Assembly: GCA_019694395.1 (NCBI GenBank)
Contig: JAIBCC010000006.1
Location: 124,001-188,000, forward strand
DNA from: Pyrinomonadaceae bacterium
GTDB lineage: Bacteria; Acidobacteriota; Blastocatellia; Pyrinomonadales; Pyrinomonadaceae
DNA length: 64,000 nucleotides
Direction of reading: 5' to 3'
How positions within the stretch are numbered: position 1 is the stretch's first letter; every line of letters starts with the position of its first letter. The position numbers and the translations under genes were made by a program. Shown here piece by piece: positions 33,719-43,538 of this stretch. The notes under the pieces were generated by a model, which was not told the origin of the DNA, made no database searches, and saw nothing but the letters and a program-made list of their open reading frames with translations.

Positions 33719-35092
33719 CTAAAACTCAATTTTCACAGTCCAAGCATGTTGGCAAGGAATAATATTCGGTGTCAGCAGCGGCATTTTGATTGTTAAATTA
33801 TTGTTCTGATAAACATAATCAACCTTTCCCTGATAACCGAGCAGAGTCACTTTAGCTGGTTTGGAAATATCTTTGATTTCAATTTCGTTTTTCCATTTGG
33901 TGGTAATGGCGTAAACCGAATTTCCTTTTTGGGTGAAAAAAAGGTTGGTTTCTTTCGTGACTTTCGGAGCTTTTTCCCAGCTTTTGGTTTCATAAATCGC
34001 TTCTCCATTGATATTTAGCCAATCGCCAATATCTTTTAAGCGTTGCTGCATAATTACCGGAATTGTTCCATCTGCCGCCGGACCAATGTTCAAAAGCAGA
34101 TTTCCGCCGCGAGCCACGACACTTATTAATTCGTGAATTAATTCTTTACTGCTTGAATATTGCTCTAAATCTTCGTTGCGGTTGTAGCCGAAAGATTGAC
34201 CGATTCCACGGGTTTCTTCCCAAGGCTTTCCGTCGGAAAGATTGCCTGAACCGTATTCCGAAGTTTGAAAACTTCCGTGTTTTGATTTGGTGTCGCTACC
34301 GAGCCGGTCATTGATGACGACTTCATTTTTGGAAACCGATACGTTAAAAAGCCAAGCCGTAAATTCTTCGGTTCGCCACGTTTTTGCTGTTTGATCCCAG
34401 TCACCGTCCGCCCAAATTATGTCGGGTTTGTATTTAGTGACTAAATCTTTCATTTGCGGCAGCATTCTCTGTTCGACATAACCGTTGACATCGGATTTGT
34501 ATTGCGGATTGAACCATTCAAAAAGCGAATAATAAAAACCCATTCGCAAGCCTTCGTCTCTCACCGCTTTTGACAATTCGCCCGCCAAATCGCGTTTCGG
34601 ACCAATATCAACTGCGTTCCAATTCCACGATTGCGGAGCTTTCCAAAGCGTAAATCCGTCGTGATGTTTGCTGGTCAGAACAACATATTTCGCGCCGGAA
34701 TTTTTGAAGATTTTTGCCCATTTTGCGGGATCAAAAAGTTCCGCCGTAAATTTTGGAGCAAAATCCTGATAGACAAAGTTTTTGCCGTAATTTTTTTCGT
34801 GAAATTCAACGAATTCCTTGTGAATTTTGAGGTTTTCAGCAAATAATCGTTGCCAATACCATTCAGCGTAATTGCTTCCGAAACCGTCGGCGTAGGAATT
34901 GGTCGCCCACGCGGGAACGGAATAAACTCCCCAATGAATAAAAACGCCGAATTTGGCTTTAGGAAACCATTCGGGAGTCGGGCGTTTATCAAGCGATTCC
35001 CAATTTGGTTGATAGTTTTGGGCAAAAGAAAGGTTGATGGCTAAAAATAAAACTATTGCGGCTAAAACTAATTTGATAAACGACTTATTCAA
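33719..35092 (-). CDS. Alpha-L-fucosidase, GH29 (first of two)
   Basis: A 457-residue secreted retaining glycosidase that removes alpha-L-fucose. Signal peptide about 1-25 (NLSFAQ). GH29 motifs: WFPKAKFGVFIHWGVYSVPA (about 42-61), YVVLTSKHHDGFTLW (about 140), and the nucleophile Asp in PDIIWADGDWDQ (about 226). A C-terminal beta domain follows. It starts at TTG 35092 with AAAAGGAG upstream. A second GH29 gene lies at 43539-44867 and a DUF5107-TPR gene between, suggesting a fucoside-degrading set. Confidence 0.93.
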   Translation of the reverse strand: MNKSFIKLVLAAIVLFLAINLSFAQNYQPNWESLDKRPTPEWFPKAKFGVFIHWGVYSVPAWATNSYADGFGSNYAEWYWQRLFAENLKIHKEFVEFHEKNYGKNFVYQDFAPKFTAELFDPAKWAKIFKNSGAKYVVLTSKHHDGFTLWKAPQSWNWNAVDIGPKRDLAGELSKAVRDEGLRMGFYYSLFEWFNPQYKSDVNGYVEQRMLPQMKDLVTKYKPDIIWADGDWDQTAKTWRTEEFTAWLFNVSVSKNEVVINDRLGSDTKSKHGSFQTSEYGSGNLSDGKPWEETRGIGQSFGYNRNEDLEQYSSSKELIHELISVVARGGNLLLNIGPAADGTIPVIMQQRLKDIGDWLNINGEAIYETKSWEKAPKVTKETNLFFTQKGNSVYAITTKWKNEIEIKDISKPAKVTLLGYQGKVDYVYQNNNLTIKMPLLTPNIIPCQHAWTVKIEF

Positions 35093-35122
35093 TTTTGAAG
35101 GCTCCTTTTGGTTTTCAATATT

Positions 35123-37213
35123 TTAGTTCAAATTTGCCGAAATTTTAACGCGAACACCATTAAGAGCCGCATTTCCCGTCAATTCGTCAATTTCCATTTC
35201 ATCGGTCAAATCATTAATAGACGCTCCGGCGTAATTTTTTGCCGTATCAAGTTGAACTCCTGCATATGAGTGTCCGTAACCGTGCGGAATCGAAATAACT
35301 CCACAAGCAATGTTTTCGGTGATTTCGCAAGGAATTTCAACGTTTCCAACCCGCGAAGAAATTTTCACAAGCTGATTATTTTCAAGGTTTAAGCTTTCAG
35401 CATCTTTCGGATTTATCAAAACCGTGCAGCGATTTTTGCCTTTCATCAAACGCTCGGAATTATGCAGCCACGAATTATCATCACGCAAATTTCGTCTGCC
35501 GATCAGACAAAACGGAAACTCAGAATTTTCGGTAAAATTTTCTTCATTTTTTAATCTTTCCAAATCTTTGACAAAAATTTCAGGCGCGAGATTAATACGT
35601 TTATCTTTTGTGAATAAACGTGTTGGCAAAGAAGGTTGCAGTTCTCCCAAATCAATTCCGTGCGGGTTTGATTTTAATTTTTCGAGCGAAAGTTGATATT
35701 TACCGAACATCAACCCCAAATTTAATTTAACTTCAGGCGGTTCAGGCTTGAATTCGCCGTTTTTCCTTTCTAAACGCCAAACCAATTCTTGAAAAATTTC
35801 CCAATCGTGTTTTGTGCCTTCAGGATTTTTAAATAACGCTTCGGAGTATTTCGCCGTATTTCGCACTGCAAAAGTGTTGAAAATTATGTCGAAATGCGAA
35901 CTTTCGAGATTGCAAACAGGCGGCAAAATTATGTTTGCGTGTCGCGTAGTTTCGTTGATATAAAAATCAATCGAAACCATAAACCCTATATTTTGCAATA
36001 CTTTATCAAGCTGTGAACCGTTCGGAGTCGAAAGCACAGGATTTCCGCAGCTTGTCACTAAAGCCTTGATTTGTCCCTCGCCTTCCGTCAAAATTTCTTC
36101 GGCAAGCGCAGCAACGGGTAATTCGCTCATAAATTCGGGTAATTTACGGACACGGCTTTGCCAACGATTGAAAATTTCACCGCCTTTTGAGGCTTGTAGT
36201 AAATCAAAAGCCGGAGCAGGAAACATCGCGCCGCCTTGCCGATCAAAATTTCCCGTTAAAATATTGATAGCGTTGATTAACCATTGACATAATCCGCCGA
36301 ATTTTTGCACCGAAACGCCCATTCTGCCGTAGCAAACCGCAGATTTTGCATTGGCAAATTCTCGTGTGATTCGTCTGATTTCATCGGCGGAAATTCCATT
36401 CATTTTTTCGGATTTTTCGGGTGTCCATTCGCTTGAAATTTCCTGCAAAATTTCAATTCCATCAGTAAATTCCGCGAGTCTGCCCAAATCAACTAAATTT
36501 TCGGCAAAAAGCGTGTGGATAATCGCCAAAAGCAAAAATGCATCAGTCGTAGGTTTGATGAAAAAATGTTCAGATGCGACACGAACCGTTTCAGTTTTAC
36601 GCGGGTCAATCAAAATAATTTTGCCGCCGCGCTTTTTAATTTCATCCAAACGATTTATGATGTCCGGCGCAGTCATTAAACTGCCGTTTGAAGCCAGCGG
36701 ATTTCCGCCCAGAATCAGGAAAAAATCGGTGTGGTCAATGTCGGGAATCGGAATTAAAAATTGATGCCCGAACATCGCCCAGCTCGCAAAATGATGCGGT
36801 AACTGGTCAACCGAAGTCGCTGAATAATTGTTTTTGGTTTTGAGAGATTTAAGTAGTTCGCGGCTGTTGAGCATCGTGCCGAGGTTATGAACGGAAGGAT
36901 TTCCCTGATAAACCGCGACAGAATCTCTCCCGAAACGGTTTTGAATATCTAAAATCTTTTCGGCAATGGTATCGAAGGCTTCTTCCCAGCTAATTTCCTG
37001 CCAACCATTTGCAGTTTTTTTGACAGGTTTCTTCAGACGATTTTTGTCCTCATAAATGTCTTGCAACGCAACAGCTTTCGGACAGATGTGACCGCGTGAA
37101 AACGGATCGAGTTTATCGCCTTCGATTTTCAGAATTTTGCCGTTTTCGTGCGTGATTTCGATGCCGCAAATTGCTTCGCAGAGATTACAATTTCGATAGT
37201 GTTTTTCAGTCAT
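35123..37213 (-). CDS. Molybdopterin oxidoreductase with an N-terminal 4Fe-4S motif
   Basis: A 696-residue member of the DMSO-reductase family (formate dehydrogenase/nitrate reductase type). The N-terminal CNLCEAIC (C-x2-C-x3-C, about 9-16) plus a later Cys in RGHICPKA bind a 4Fe-4S cluster. Molybdopterin-binding segments LGGNPLASNGSL and IGRRNLRDDNSWLHN (C-terminal MGD domain) follow. No Tat signal is present, so it is cytoplasmic. No small subunit or cofactor gene is adjacent. The metal ligand and substrate are not clear; it may be an orphan formate-type dehydrogenase. Confidence 0.85.
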   Translation of the reverse strand: MTEKHYRNCNLCEAICGIEITHENGKILKIEGDKLDPFSRGHICPKAVALQDIYEDKNRLKKPVKKTANGWQEISWEEAFDTIAEKILDIQNRFGRDSVAVYQGNPSVHNLGTMLNSRELLKSLKTKNNYSATSVDQLPHHFASWAMFGHQFLIPIPDIDHTDFFLILGGNPLASNGSLMTAPDIINRLDEIKKRGGKIILIDPRKTETVRVASEHFFIKPTTDAFLLLAIIHTLFAENLVDLGRLAEFTDGIEILQEISSEWTPEKSEKMNGISADEIRRITREFANAKSAVCYGRMGVSVQKFGGLCQWLINAINILTGNFDRQGGAMFPAPAFDLLQASKGGEIFNRWQSRVRKLPEFMSELPVAALAEEILTEGEGQIKALVTSCGNPVLSTPNGSQLDKVLQNIGFMVSIDFYINETTRHANIILPPVCNLESSHFDIIFNTFAVRNTAKYSEALFKNPEGTKHDWEIFQELVWRLERKNGEFKPEPPEVKLNLGLMFGKYQLSLEKLKSNPHGIDLGELQPSLPTRLFTKDKRINLAPEIFVKDLERLKNEENFTENSEFPFCLIGRRNLRDDNSWLHNSERLMKGKNRCTVLINPKDAESLNLENNQLVKISSRVGNVEIPCEITENIACGVISIPHGYGHSYAGVQLDTAKNYAGASINDLTDEMEIDELTGNAALNGVRVKISANLN

Positions 37214-37229
37214 AAATTTAGGAAATTTG

Positions 37230-37262
37230 CCCGCGAATAAACGCGAATGGACGCGAATTTTT
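37230..37262. repeat. ACGCGAATGG-type repeat
   Basis: Imperfect units CGCGAATAAACGCGAATGG and ACGCGAATT occupy the gap between the oxidoreductase start and the stop codon at 37265. It is a one-armed relative of the other short dispersed repeats. Confidence 0.45.
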
Positions 37263-37264
37263 GA

Positions 37265-38221
37265 TTAATGGAAATCAGAAATGAATTCTATCAATCCTCT
37301 TTTTTGATTTTTCAGTTTATCATTGACTCCCGCAATTCCCTGCAATCCGCCTGTATCGAACGCGAGAATTTTTAAATCTTTTGGAAAAAAATCTGCTTCA
37401 ATCAATTCAAATAATTTTCGCATCATTTTGCCTGTGTAAATCGGCTCAAGCGGAATGTTAAACTGCTTGTAAAATTCATTTATAAATCGAATTGTTTCAT
37501 CGGAAAATTTTCCGTAACCTTTTTCGCTGGCATCAATTAATTCAAAATTTTTCCGCCCGCTTAGTTCAAAAATTTTACTTTCCAACGAATCATCTTTCAC
37601 GACTTTGAAACCTAAAACTTTTTGATTTGCTTCGGCAAATTTGGAAATTCCCGCCAAAGTTCCGCCGGTTCCAACCGCGCAGCAAAGATAATCAAATTCT
37701 TTGGCTTCGTCGCCAAGCATAAATTTTATGCCTTCAACCGCGAGTTTGTTCGTGCCGCCTTCGGGAATTATTAGGGCTTCGGGAAATTCCAGTTCTAAAT
37801 TTTCGATAAGTTTTTCTTTGTTACGGTAATCTGTTCTGTTCACAAAACGAAATTCCATTCCGTTTTGATTCGCTTTGAAAAGTGTCGGATTTTCCTGCCA
37901 ATTATTTTTTAATTCATCGCCGCGAATTATACCTAAAGTATTTATATTTAATAGTTTTCCTAAAGCTGAAACGGCAAAAATATGATTTGAAAACGCTCCA
38001 CCAAAGGCGATTATCTGAGAATTGTTTGGATTTTGGCTCAGATAATTTTCGACATTATAAAAAAGTTTCCAGAACTTATTTCCCGAAATATCGGGATGAA
38101 TCAAATCTTCGCGTTTAATAAAAAGACGGATATTTTTATCAAGCGGAATTTCAACAACCGGAATCGGATTTTGCGGAAAATCGAGGAATCCAGCAACGGA
38201 CTTTTTGTTGATAGGTTTCAT
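37265..38221 (-). CDS. PLP-dependent D-cysteine desulfhydrase / ACC deaminase family enzyme
   Basis: A 318-residue enzyme of the tryptophan-synthase-beta-like PLP fold. LFIKREDLIHPDISGNKFWKL (about 29-49; the PLP Lys is in GNKFWK) and AFGGAFSNHIFAVSALGK are characteristic, as are AVGTGGTLAGISKFAEA (phosphate loop) and IYTGKMMRKLFEL. ATG at 38221 (MKPINKKSVAGFLDF) is the family-like start; it overlaps the end of the preceding gene by 71 bases in another frame. It breaks down D-cysteine or 1-aminocyclopropane-1-carboxylate; sequence alone does not choose. Confidence 0.83.
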   Translation of the reverse strand: MKPINKKSVAGFLDFPQNPIPVVEIPLDKNIRLFIKREDLIHPDISGNKFWKLFYNVENYLSQNPNNSQIIAFGGAFSNHIFAVSALGKLLNINTLGIIRGDELKNNWQENPTLFKANQNGMEFRFVNRTDYRNKEKLIENLELEFPEALIIPEGGTNKLAVEGIKFMLGDEAKEFDYLCCAVGTGGTLAGISKFAEANQKVLGFKVVKDDSLESKIFELSGRKNFELIDASEKGYGKFSDETIRFINEFYKQFNIPLEPIYTGKMMRKLFELIEADFFPKDLKILAFDTGGLQGIAGVNDKLKNQKRGLIEFISDFH

Positions 38222-39074
38222 ATTCTGCACCAAATTTGGCTTGTAAATCATCTTCTTCGAGCTGTCGGTAAATAAATTGCCAGATAAATCCGCCGAGCAA
38301 AGCATAAAGCAAAACCAGCAGTGAGCCAAGAATAAATCCGACAACAATTGCCTGACCGATTCCCGAAATCGCCATCGGATTACGGACGTATTTGTAAACT
38401 CCGCTCACGACCAACTTGCTGGCAGTGTCCATCGGCAAAGGCGTTCCGCGTCCGATTTTTGCCATTGAATAGGCAGAAGAAAGTCCAATTAGACTGACAG
38501 CGGGGAAGAGAACTATTCCCAAAATCGTTTGAAAAGGAAAAGCAAAACGCGGAATACCGATTTTGGCTTCGATTTGGACAATTAACAATGGAAAAATAAC
38601 CAAAATTAACGTCCAAACTATGGCAATTTGCGTCAAAGTTTTGGCAAGAATCCAACCGGTTTTGCCGTCTTTTGAATTTCGGAACATTATCCGGTGAAAA
38701 ACAGGAGTTAATCCAATTCCGAAATTTCCGCTGACAATCATTGCGGGAAACATCGCCACCACGCCGAGCCAGCCTGTATCCGTCATCCACGCAAAACTCA
38801 AGCAATAAAAACTCGCGTAACTGATTGCGCCGATTTCCAGCCACAAAGCTACAGTCTTAAATTCATTATTAGCAACGATTAACCAACTGACAACAAAAGA
38901 ACCGATTGCCAGTAAAAACAAATCAGGCAGCCAAAATGAAAGCAAAATCGTTTCCGAATCGCCCATTTGAAAATATTTGCGCGAAACGGGAACAGTAATC
39001 AATAAAATCCACCAAGCCAAAACTGCAATGCCCTGAAAAGCAAAATAAATTGCGGCGGATTTCGGTATTTTCAT
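38151..39074 (-). CDS. Membrane methyltransferase, isoprenylcysteine/phospholipid (ICMT/PEMT-like)
   Basis: A 307-residue integral membrane protein with about seven to eight hydrophobic segments. The C-terminal SAM-binding signature is GVYKYVRNPMAISGIGQAI (about 228-246) and LEEDDLQAKFGAEYETYQQK (about 272-291), ending VRCWIPRF, the pattern of ICMT/PEMT/NnrU-like enzymes. It directly follows the 39075-39611 gene with no gap. Substrate unknown. Confidence 0.8.
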   Translation of the reverse strand: MKIPKSAAIYFAFQGIAVLAWWILLITVPVSRKYFQMGDSETILLSFWLPDLFLLAIGSFVVSWLIVANNEFKTVALWLEIGAISYASFYCLSFAWMTDTGWLGVVAMFPAMIVSGNFGIGLTPVFHRIMFRNSKDGKTGWILAKTLTQIAIVWTLILVIFPLLIVQIEAKIGIPRFAFPFQTILGIVLFPAVSLIGLSSAYSMAKIGRGTPLPMDTASKLVVSGVYKYVRNPMAISGIGQAIVVGFILGSLLVLLYALLGGFIWQFIYRQLEEDDLQAKFGAEYETYQQKVRCWIPRFSAKSDSGC

Positions 39075-39611
39075 CTAAAACAATTTCGTCTTTTTGTTGG
39101 TTTCATTAACCTGTTTTTTGATTGTGTCATTAGTTAATTCAATGCGCGGATTCAATTGATAATCGGCTGTGATCGAAGTTTCACCGCAGCGAAAAACGCC
39201 TTGTTTATTGGCAAATTTCCAATCGGTAACGGGCAAATCTAAGTTTGTAGAAATGATTTCGGCAAAGTTTTTGATGTCGGATGGATATTTATTTTCTTCG
39301 TAAAAAAATTCGGCTTGATAAAGTTTTTTCTCGAAAAATCGCAGATAAAAAGCCCGAATGCCCGTTAAATTCTGTGGCGGCTTTTTGTTGATGTAATTTT
39401 GAAAAAATCGGTAATCCCCTTTCTTTTTGGTCTTGATTCCCAGATTATTTCCAAGTTTGTTGCTCACTTCTTCAACCGTCATCCCAATTTGCAAATTCAA
39501 TAAAACGTCAGAGGTTTTGACAATCGGAGTGCAATTTTCCTGTGCTCGAATGGAAAAAGAAAAAGCCAACAAAAATATGAGCGCAATTTTCGGATAGAAG
39601 TTTTTCATCAT
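39075..39611 (-). CDS. Hypothetical secreted protein
   Basis: A 178-residue exported protein (signal peptide about 1-24, SIRAQ). The segment LLNLQIGMTVEEVSNKLGN resembles the SmpA/OmlA-type motif of lipid- or outer-membrane-associated small proteins and recurs in weaker form in the gene at 48290-48985. Two Cys (ENCTP, FRCGE) may form a disulfide. It is transcribed directly before the membrane methyltransferase, stop and start codons adjacent. Function unknown. Confidence 0.65.
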   Translation of the reverse strand: MMKNFYPKIALIFLLAFSFSIRAQENCTPIVKTSDVLLNLQIGMTVEEVSNKLGNNLGIKTKKKGDYRFFQNYINKKPPQNLTGIRAFYLRFFEKKLYQAEFFYEENKYPSDIKNFAEIISTNLDLPVTDWKFANKQGVFRCGETSITADYQLNPRIELTNDTIKKQVNETNKKTKLF

Positions 39612-39632
39612 TTTTTAGAAAATCCAATAAGA

Positions 39633-39690
39633 TTCACGAAGTTATCACGAAGATTTATTTTCTTTCGTGTTTTTTCGTGTTACTTCGTGG
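39633..39690. repeat. Palindromic CACGAAG / CTTCGTG repeat
   Basis: TTCACGAAGTTATCACGAAG (39633-39652) faces CTTTCGTG...TTACTTCGTGG (39662-39690). It lies between the divergent hypothetical and DNA-glycosylase genes, where it could also lie in the 5' leaders. Confidence 0.6.
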
Positions 39691-39720
39691 ATAATTGTAT
39701 AACGAATCGCACCGAATTTT

Positions 39721-40365
39721 ATGATAAAAACTCTTTCCGAAACAAATCTGACCGAAATTTGTCTGGAATTATCTGTGATTGACATGGATTTAGCTCGCAT
39801 TTTTGAAAAATACGGAACGCCGCCGCTGTGGGCGCGTGAGGCAAATTTTGCGACGCTTGTTCACATCATTTTGGAGCAACAAGTTTCTCTCGCTTCGGCA
39901 CGTTCGGCATTTAATAAATTGAAAGAAAAGTTAGTCGAAATCACACCGGAAAATGTTTTGGGTTTGGATGATGCGGAGATGAAAGACTGTTATTTTTCGA
40001 GGCAAAAAACGATTTACGCACGAGATTTGTCGAAAGCGATTGTTGACAGGAAATTAAATTTGGAGAATTTACAAAGTCTTTCAGATGAGGAAGTTAAAGA
40101 AGAATTAAAGCAGATCAAAGGCATTGGCGATTGGACAGCGCAATGCTATTTATTGATGGCTCTTTTGCGTATGGACGTGATGCCGCGAGGCGACATTGCT
40201 CTGCACGCGGCTTATCAAAAGTTAAAGGATTTACCAAAACGTCCGAATTCCGATGAATTCATCAAATTAGCCGAAAAATGGTCGCCGTATCGGGCAGTTG
40301 CGGCACGGCTTTTATGGCATTTTTATTTGAGCGAAAGAAAAACTAAAAGCCGAGCTGCTCAATGA
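39721..40365 (+). CDS. DNA-3-methyladenine glycosylase, AlkA-type HhH-GPD
   Basis: A 214-residue base-excision glycosylase removing alkylated purines. The HhH hairpin is LKQIKGIGDWTAQCYLLMAL (about 129-148), and the catalytic Asp is D160 in MPRGDIALH. An AlkA-like LEQQVSLASARSAF helix is near the N-terminus. It lacks the AlkA N-terminal TBP-like domain. Its last 23 bases overlap the convergent DUF5107 gene. Confidence 0.92.
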   Translation: MIKTLSETNLTEICLELSVIDMDLARIFEKYGTPPLWAREANFATLVHIILEQQVSLASARSAFNKLKEKLVEITPENVLGLDDAEMKDCYFSRQKTIYARDLSKAIVDRKLNLENLQSLSDEEVKEELKQIKGIGDWTAQCYLLMALLRMDVMPRGDIALHAAYQKLKDLPKRPNSDEFIKLAEKWSPYRAVAARLLWHFYLSERKTKSRAAQ

Positions 40366-43300
40366 TTACTTCGTAATTTTCGTCAACTGTAATTTCAGCC
40401 GCAATCTTTTCCTTTTTGCCTTCAAACACTTTAGCGATCCAATTTATCAACGGATTATTTGGATTTTTCGCCACCTGTTTTACTAAAAATTCTTTTGCTT
40501 TCGATTCACCTTCCAATTCGCGTAAAGCAAATAAATTCAGCAGATCAGCCGTTGAAATCGCTTTCGGAGAGAACTCTAAAATTCTGCGAAGTGCTTTTTC
40601 CTGATCGTTTTTTTGCCCAATTTTTTGATAACAAATTGCCGATAACCAATCTTCTAAACGCTCGTCAATATCCTTTTGATACGGTTTGCCGACTCCCAAA
40701 TTTTCGTGCCATTCCCGTGCTTGTTTTGTAAATTCGAGTGCTTTGGCAAAATCATTTACCTTGATGGATTCAACCGCCTGCATCAATTTTGTCAGGCGAT
40801 AAAGCCGCCGCCCGTCAGTTGCGCCTTCATAGGGCAAAACGCGAACTGTTGCCAAAATTTTATCGCTTTCGGTAAATTTGCGGTTAGCCATAAGAGTTTT
40901 AGCATAAAGCATTGTGAGCATATAATTTGCGGGAAATTTAGTCGAAAATTGACGAGCCGTTTCAAGTGCTTCGGCGTTGCGTTTGTTCGCCAAATAATAA
41001 TCCGCCAAAAGTTTTCCGTAACGCCATTCGTTGCCGTCCAAAGCAATCGCCCGTCGCAAATCAGATTCCGCCGTTTCCGCAATTTTTTCCGCCCGCAACG
41101 CATAAAACGGAGCAAAATTCGGCGTGTTTCCGAGCGATTTTAAGATTTCGTTTCCGCGAGACGGATTATTTTTGTTGTAAAAAATGAGTGCCGAATAATA
41201 TTTCGGCTGCCAGTTTTGGGATTTTGTCTGCACCCAACTTAAAACTTCGGCAGTTTCCGAGCGGAACGGAAAAACGAATTTCACGTCTGATGAATCGGCT
41301 TGTTTGATGAGGAAATCCGCATTTGCTTCGCCAAGTTTGTTGGAAATAAATGCCTGCCAATACAATATTTCCGCATTTTTATTTGAATCTACAAGAATCG
41401 TTTTTGCATCGTTAAGTAAACCTAAATTGTAATACCAAATTGCCAGATCGAGATAAGTTTCCTGCGGCATTTCGTTGCGAATCAGCTTGGTAAATTCGCT
41501 CTTGGCAGCGGGAGTTTTTTCCCAAAGCGACCTTTCAAATCTCGCAAAATGATTGAGCGGATCGAATTCGAGAATTTGATTGAGAGTTTTCGCGGCTTCA
41601 TCTTTTTTCCCCGAAAGTCGTTGTGAAACAGCAATTATCTGCAACACATCAAGATTATAACGGTTAAAATCGAGACTCTTTTTGGCATAGACTTCAGCTC
41701 GTTCCAAATCATTTTCGCGGAAATAGATTTTGCTCAATTCCGTCCACGCCGCACTTCGGAATTCGACGCTCATCGAAGCAATATCAAAGCCGTCTTTCGC
41801 ATCAACGATCCGCCCGATTTTCAAATTTGCCAAACCGTAATAAAAATTCGCTCCTCCATCGTAAGTATCTATGCTTAAAGCTTTTTTCGACATTTCGAGC
41901 GATTTGGCGTAATCCATATTTCGATAATAGATTTGTGCCAGATCAACTAAAGCGGGCAGAAAATTTGCGTCCTTTTTCAAACATTCTTCGAGCTTCATTT
42001 GAGCCGAATCGTAAACCCGCTCACGCAGATTTTCCTTGCCTTGCAGATACAATCCGTAAACCGAATTCCAGTCAAAATCGGTTGGAGTTTTATCTGGTCG
42101 GCTCAAATTCGCTTCTTCCGCATTGCCCGAATATATTTGTTTGCCGTTAAGTAAAACTCGTAAATCTTTGAGATTCAATGACGACTTTATAGAATCGGTA
42201 AAAGTTTCGAGGGGTTTTAATTTCAAATCTTTCGCGTAAACTGATTTTCCGTTTGCAACGATTTCGAGTTTTTCATTGATATTTCGGGCAGGCGAAAGGT
42301 AAATTTTCAGTCCTTCTTTTTCCATTTTTAAGTTCAATGCACCAAATTCATTAGCGACTAAAAATCCTTTGGTGTCTTTAACGGGGAACCAAAATTCCGT
42401 CCATTTATCGGCTGAATACGGGGCAAATCCGCGATGTTTGAAAGGCGTAAATGTGCTGTTGTCTGCGGATTGATTGAATAATCTGCCGGATTGGACTTCG
42501 ACATATTGCCCGTCGGTGTCGGTCAAAAGTTTTTCCCAGATCATTCCTTGATCGGACAATCCCCAGATCCAGAGTTTCTTTCCGGCTTTGTCGTCGTGCG
42601 AAGCGACTCTTGCCATTCCGAACTCGTCATCGTGCCAGTAACCACCGAAAAATTCGGTGTATTTGCCGAAAACGTGATAGGATTTGTAGCCGCCGAAATT
42701 ATTGTTTTCGTAAAAGGAAATCTCTTTATTTTCTTTGGAATTAACGTTCCATTCGCCCAACTCGCCGTCGTGTCCGAGAAATTCTTTTCCCGCATAGACG
42801 AATTCCAGATTGCCGCGAGCCTTGATTCCGGCGTTCATCCAGGTGTAATAAGGCTGTTCGAGATTGGTTGCGTTAAACCAAAATGAGGAGGTTGTAAAAT
42901 ATGCTTTATCTTTCGGCAAATTTATCTCGATTCGCCACGGAGTTTGTGTTAGCAAATCCAAAACTCCCGTAATTACCGAAACGCTTCCGTCGGCATTTTT
43001 TCGTGTAAGGTAATCAACCGGAGTTGAAACATTCGGTGTGTGTCCGATGATTCCGTAATTCGCCTCGATTCCGCCGCTCGTCCAAGGTCCGCGCATCGCA
43101 ATATCACGGAATTTAACGACCTGATTGTTATAAATAAATGCTTTACCCGTTTTTTTTTCAATCGCTGTCCAAATCTTTCCGCCGATTTCAGGCAAGATCA
43201 GAACCTTGATGTAATCATTTTCGAGTTCGACCACTTTCCAAGACTTCTGCACAGGCTTATCCGTGTAACCGTCAAACCGAAAATATGGATAAATTTTCCC

Positions 43301-43441
43301 GACTTTCGGAATCGGATTCGGATCGGAAAACGGATAAGTCGTAAAAACTTTGTCGTATTCTTTGACCGTCGCAGTTTGAGCAAAAACGTAATTTGCCGAA
43401 AACAAAAGAAATACCGAAAAAAGCAGTAGATTTTTTTTCAT
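40343..43441 (-). CDS. Secreted DUF5107 domain protein with C-terminal TPR array
   Basis: A 1032-residue exported protein. Signal peptide about 1-22 (VFAQ). The DUF5107 domain (about 30-330) includes the start KVVELENDYIKVLILPEIGG, AFIYNNQVVKFRDIAMRGPW and FVYAGKEFLGHDGELGEWN, a beta-sandwich resembling carbohydrate mutarotases. TPR helices follow, such as LVDLAQIYYRNMDYAKSLEM and LSKIYFRENDLERAEVYAKK (about 470-1000). ATG at 43441 is preferred, since it opens the signal peptide. Neighbouring GH29 genes suggest a role in polysaccharide use. It overlaps the convergent glycosylase gene by 23 bases. Confidence 0.85.
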   Translation of the reverse strand: MKKNLLLFSVFLLFSANYVFAQTATVKEYDKVFTTYPFSDPNPIPKVGKIYPYFRFDGYTDKPVQKSWKVVELENDYIKVLILPEIGGKIWTAIEKKTGKAFIYNNQVVKFRDIAMRGPWTSGGIEANYGIIGHTPNVSTPVDYLTRKNADGSVSVITGVLDLLTQTPWRIEINLPKDKAYFTTSSFWFNATNLEQPYYTWMNAGIKARGNLEFVYAGKEFLGHDGELGEWNVNSKENKEISFYENNNFGGYKSYHVFGKYTEFFGGYWHDDEFGMARVASHDDKAGKKLWIWGLSDQGMIWEKLLTDTDGQYVEVQSGRLFNQSADNSTFTPFKHRGFAPYSADKWTEFWFPVKDTKGFLVANEFGALNLKMEKEGLKIYLSPARNINEKLEIVANGKSVYAKDLKLKPLETFTDSIKSSLNLKDLRVLLNGKQIYSGNAEEANLSRPDKTPTDFDWNSVYGLYLQGKENLRERVYDSAQMKLEECLKKDANFLPALVDLAQIYYRNMDYAKSLEMSKKALSIDTYDGGANFYYGLANLKIGRIVDAKDGFDIASMSVEFRSAAWTELSKIYFRENDLERAEVYAKKSLDFNRYNLDVLQIIAVSQRLSGKKDEAAKTLNQILEFDPLNHFARFERSLWEKTPAAKSEFTKLIRNEMPQETYLDLAIWYYNLGLLNDAKTILVDSNKNAEILYWQAFISNKLGEANADFLIKQADSSDVKFVFPFRSETAEVLSWVQTKSQNWQPKYYSALIFYNKNNPSRGNEILKSLGNTPNFAPFYALRAEKIAETAESDLRRAIALDGNEWRYGKLLADYYLANKRNAEALETARQFSTKFPANYMLTMLYAKTLMANRKFTESDKILATVRVLPYEGATDGRRLYRLTKLMQAVESIKVNDFAKALEFTKQAREWHENLGVGKPYQKDIDERLEDWLSAICYQKIGQKNDQEKALRRILEFSPKAISTADLLNLFALRELEGESKAKEFLVKQVAKNPNNPLINWIAKVFEGKKEKIAAEITVDENYEVIIEQLGF

Positions 43442-43538
43442 AATTTCGTGGATATTTTTTATTTGATTGGACACGATTATGAATGTATTCTATGGCAGAA
43501 ACAAGTTGTAATTAAAATCCATTCTTTCCTGAGCTAAA

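Noticed and set aside
38222..38347. Upstream 42-codon extension of the desulfhydrase-type gene
   Set aside because: It lies inside the C-terminus of the preceding methyltransferase gene in another frame and does not match the PLP family start.
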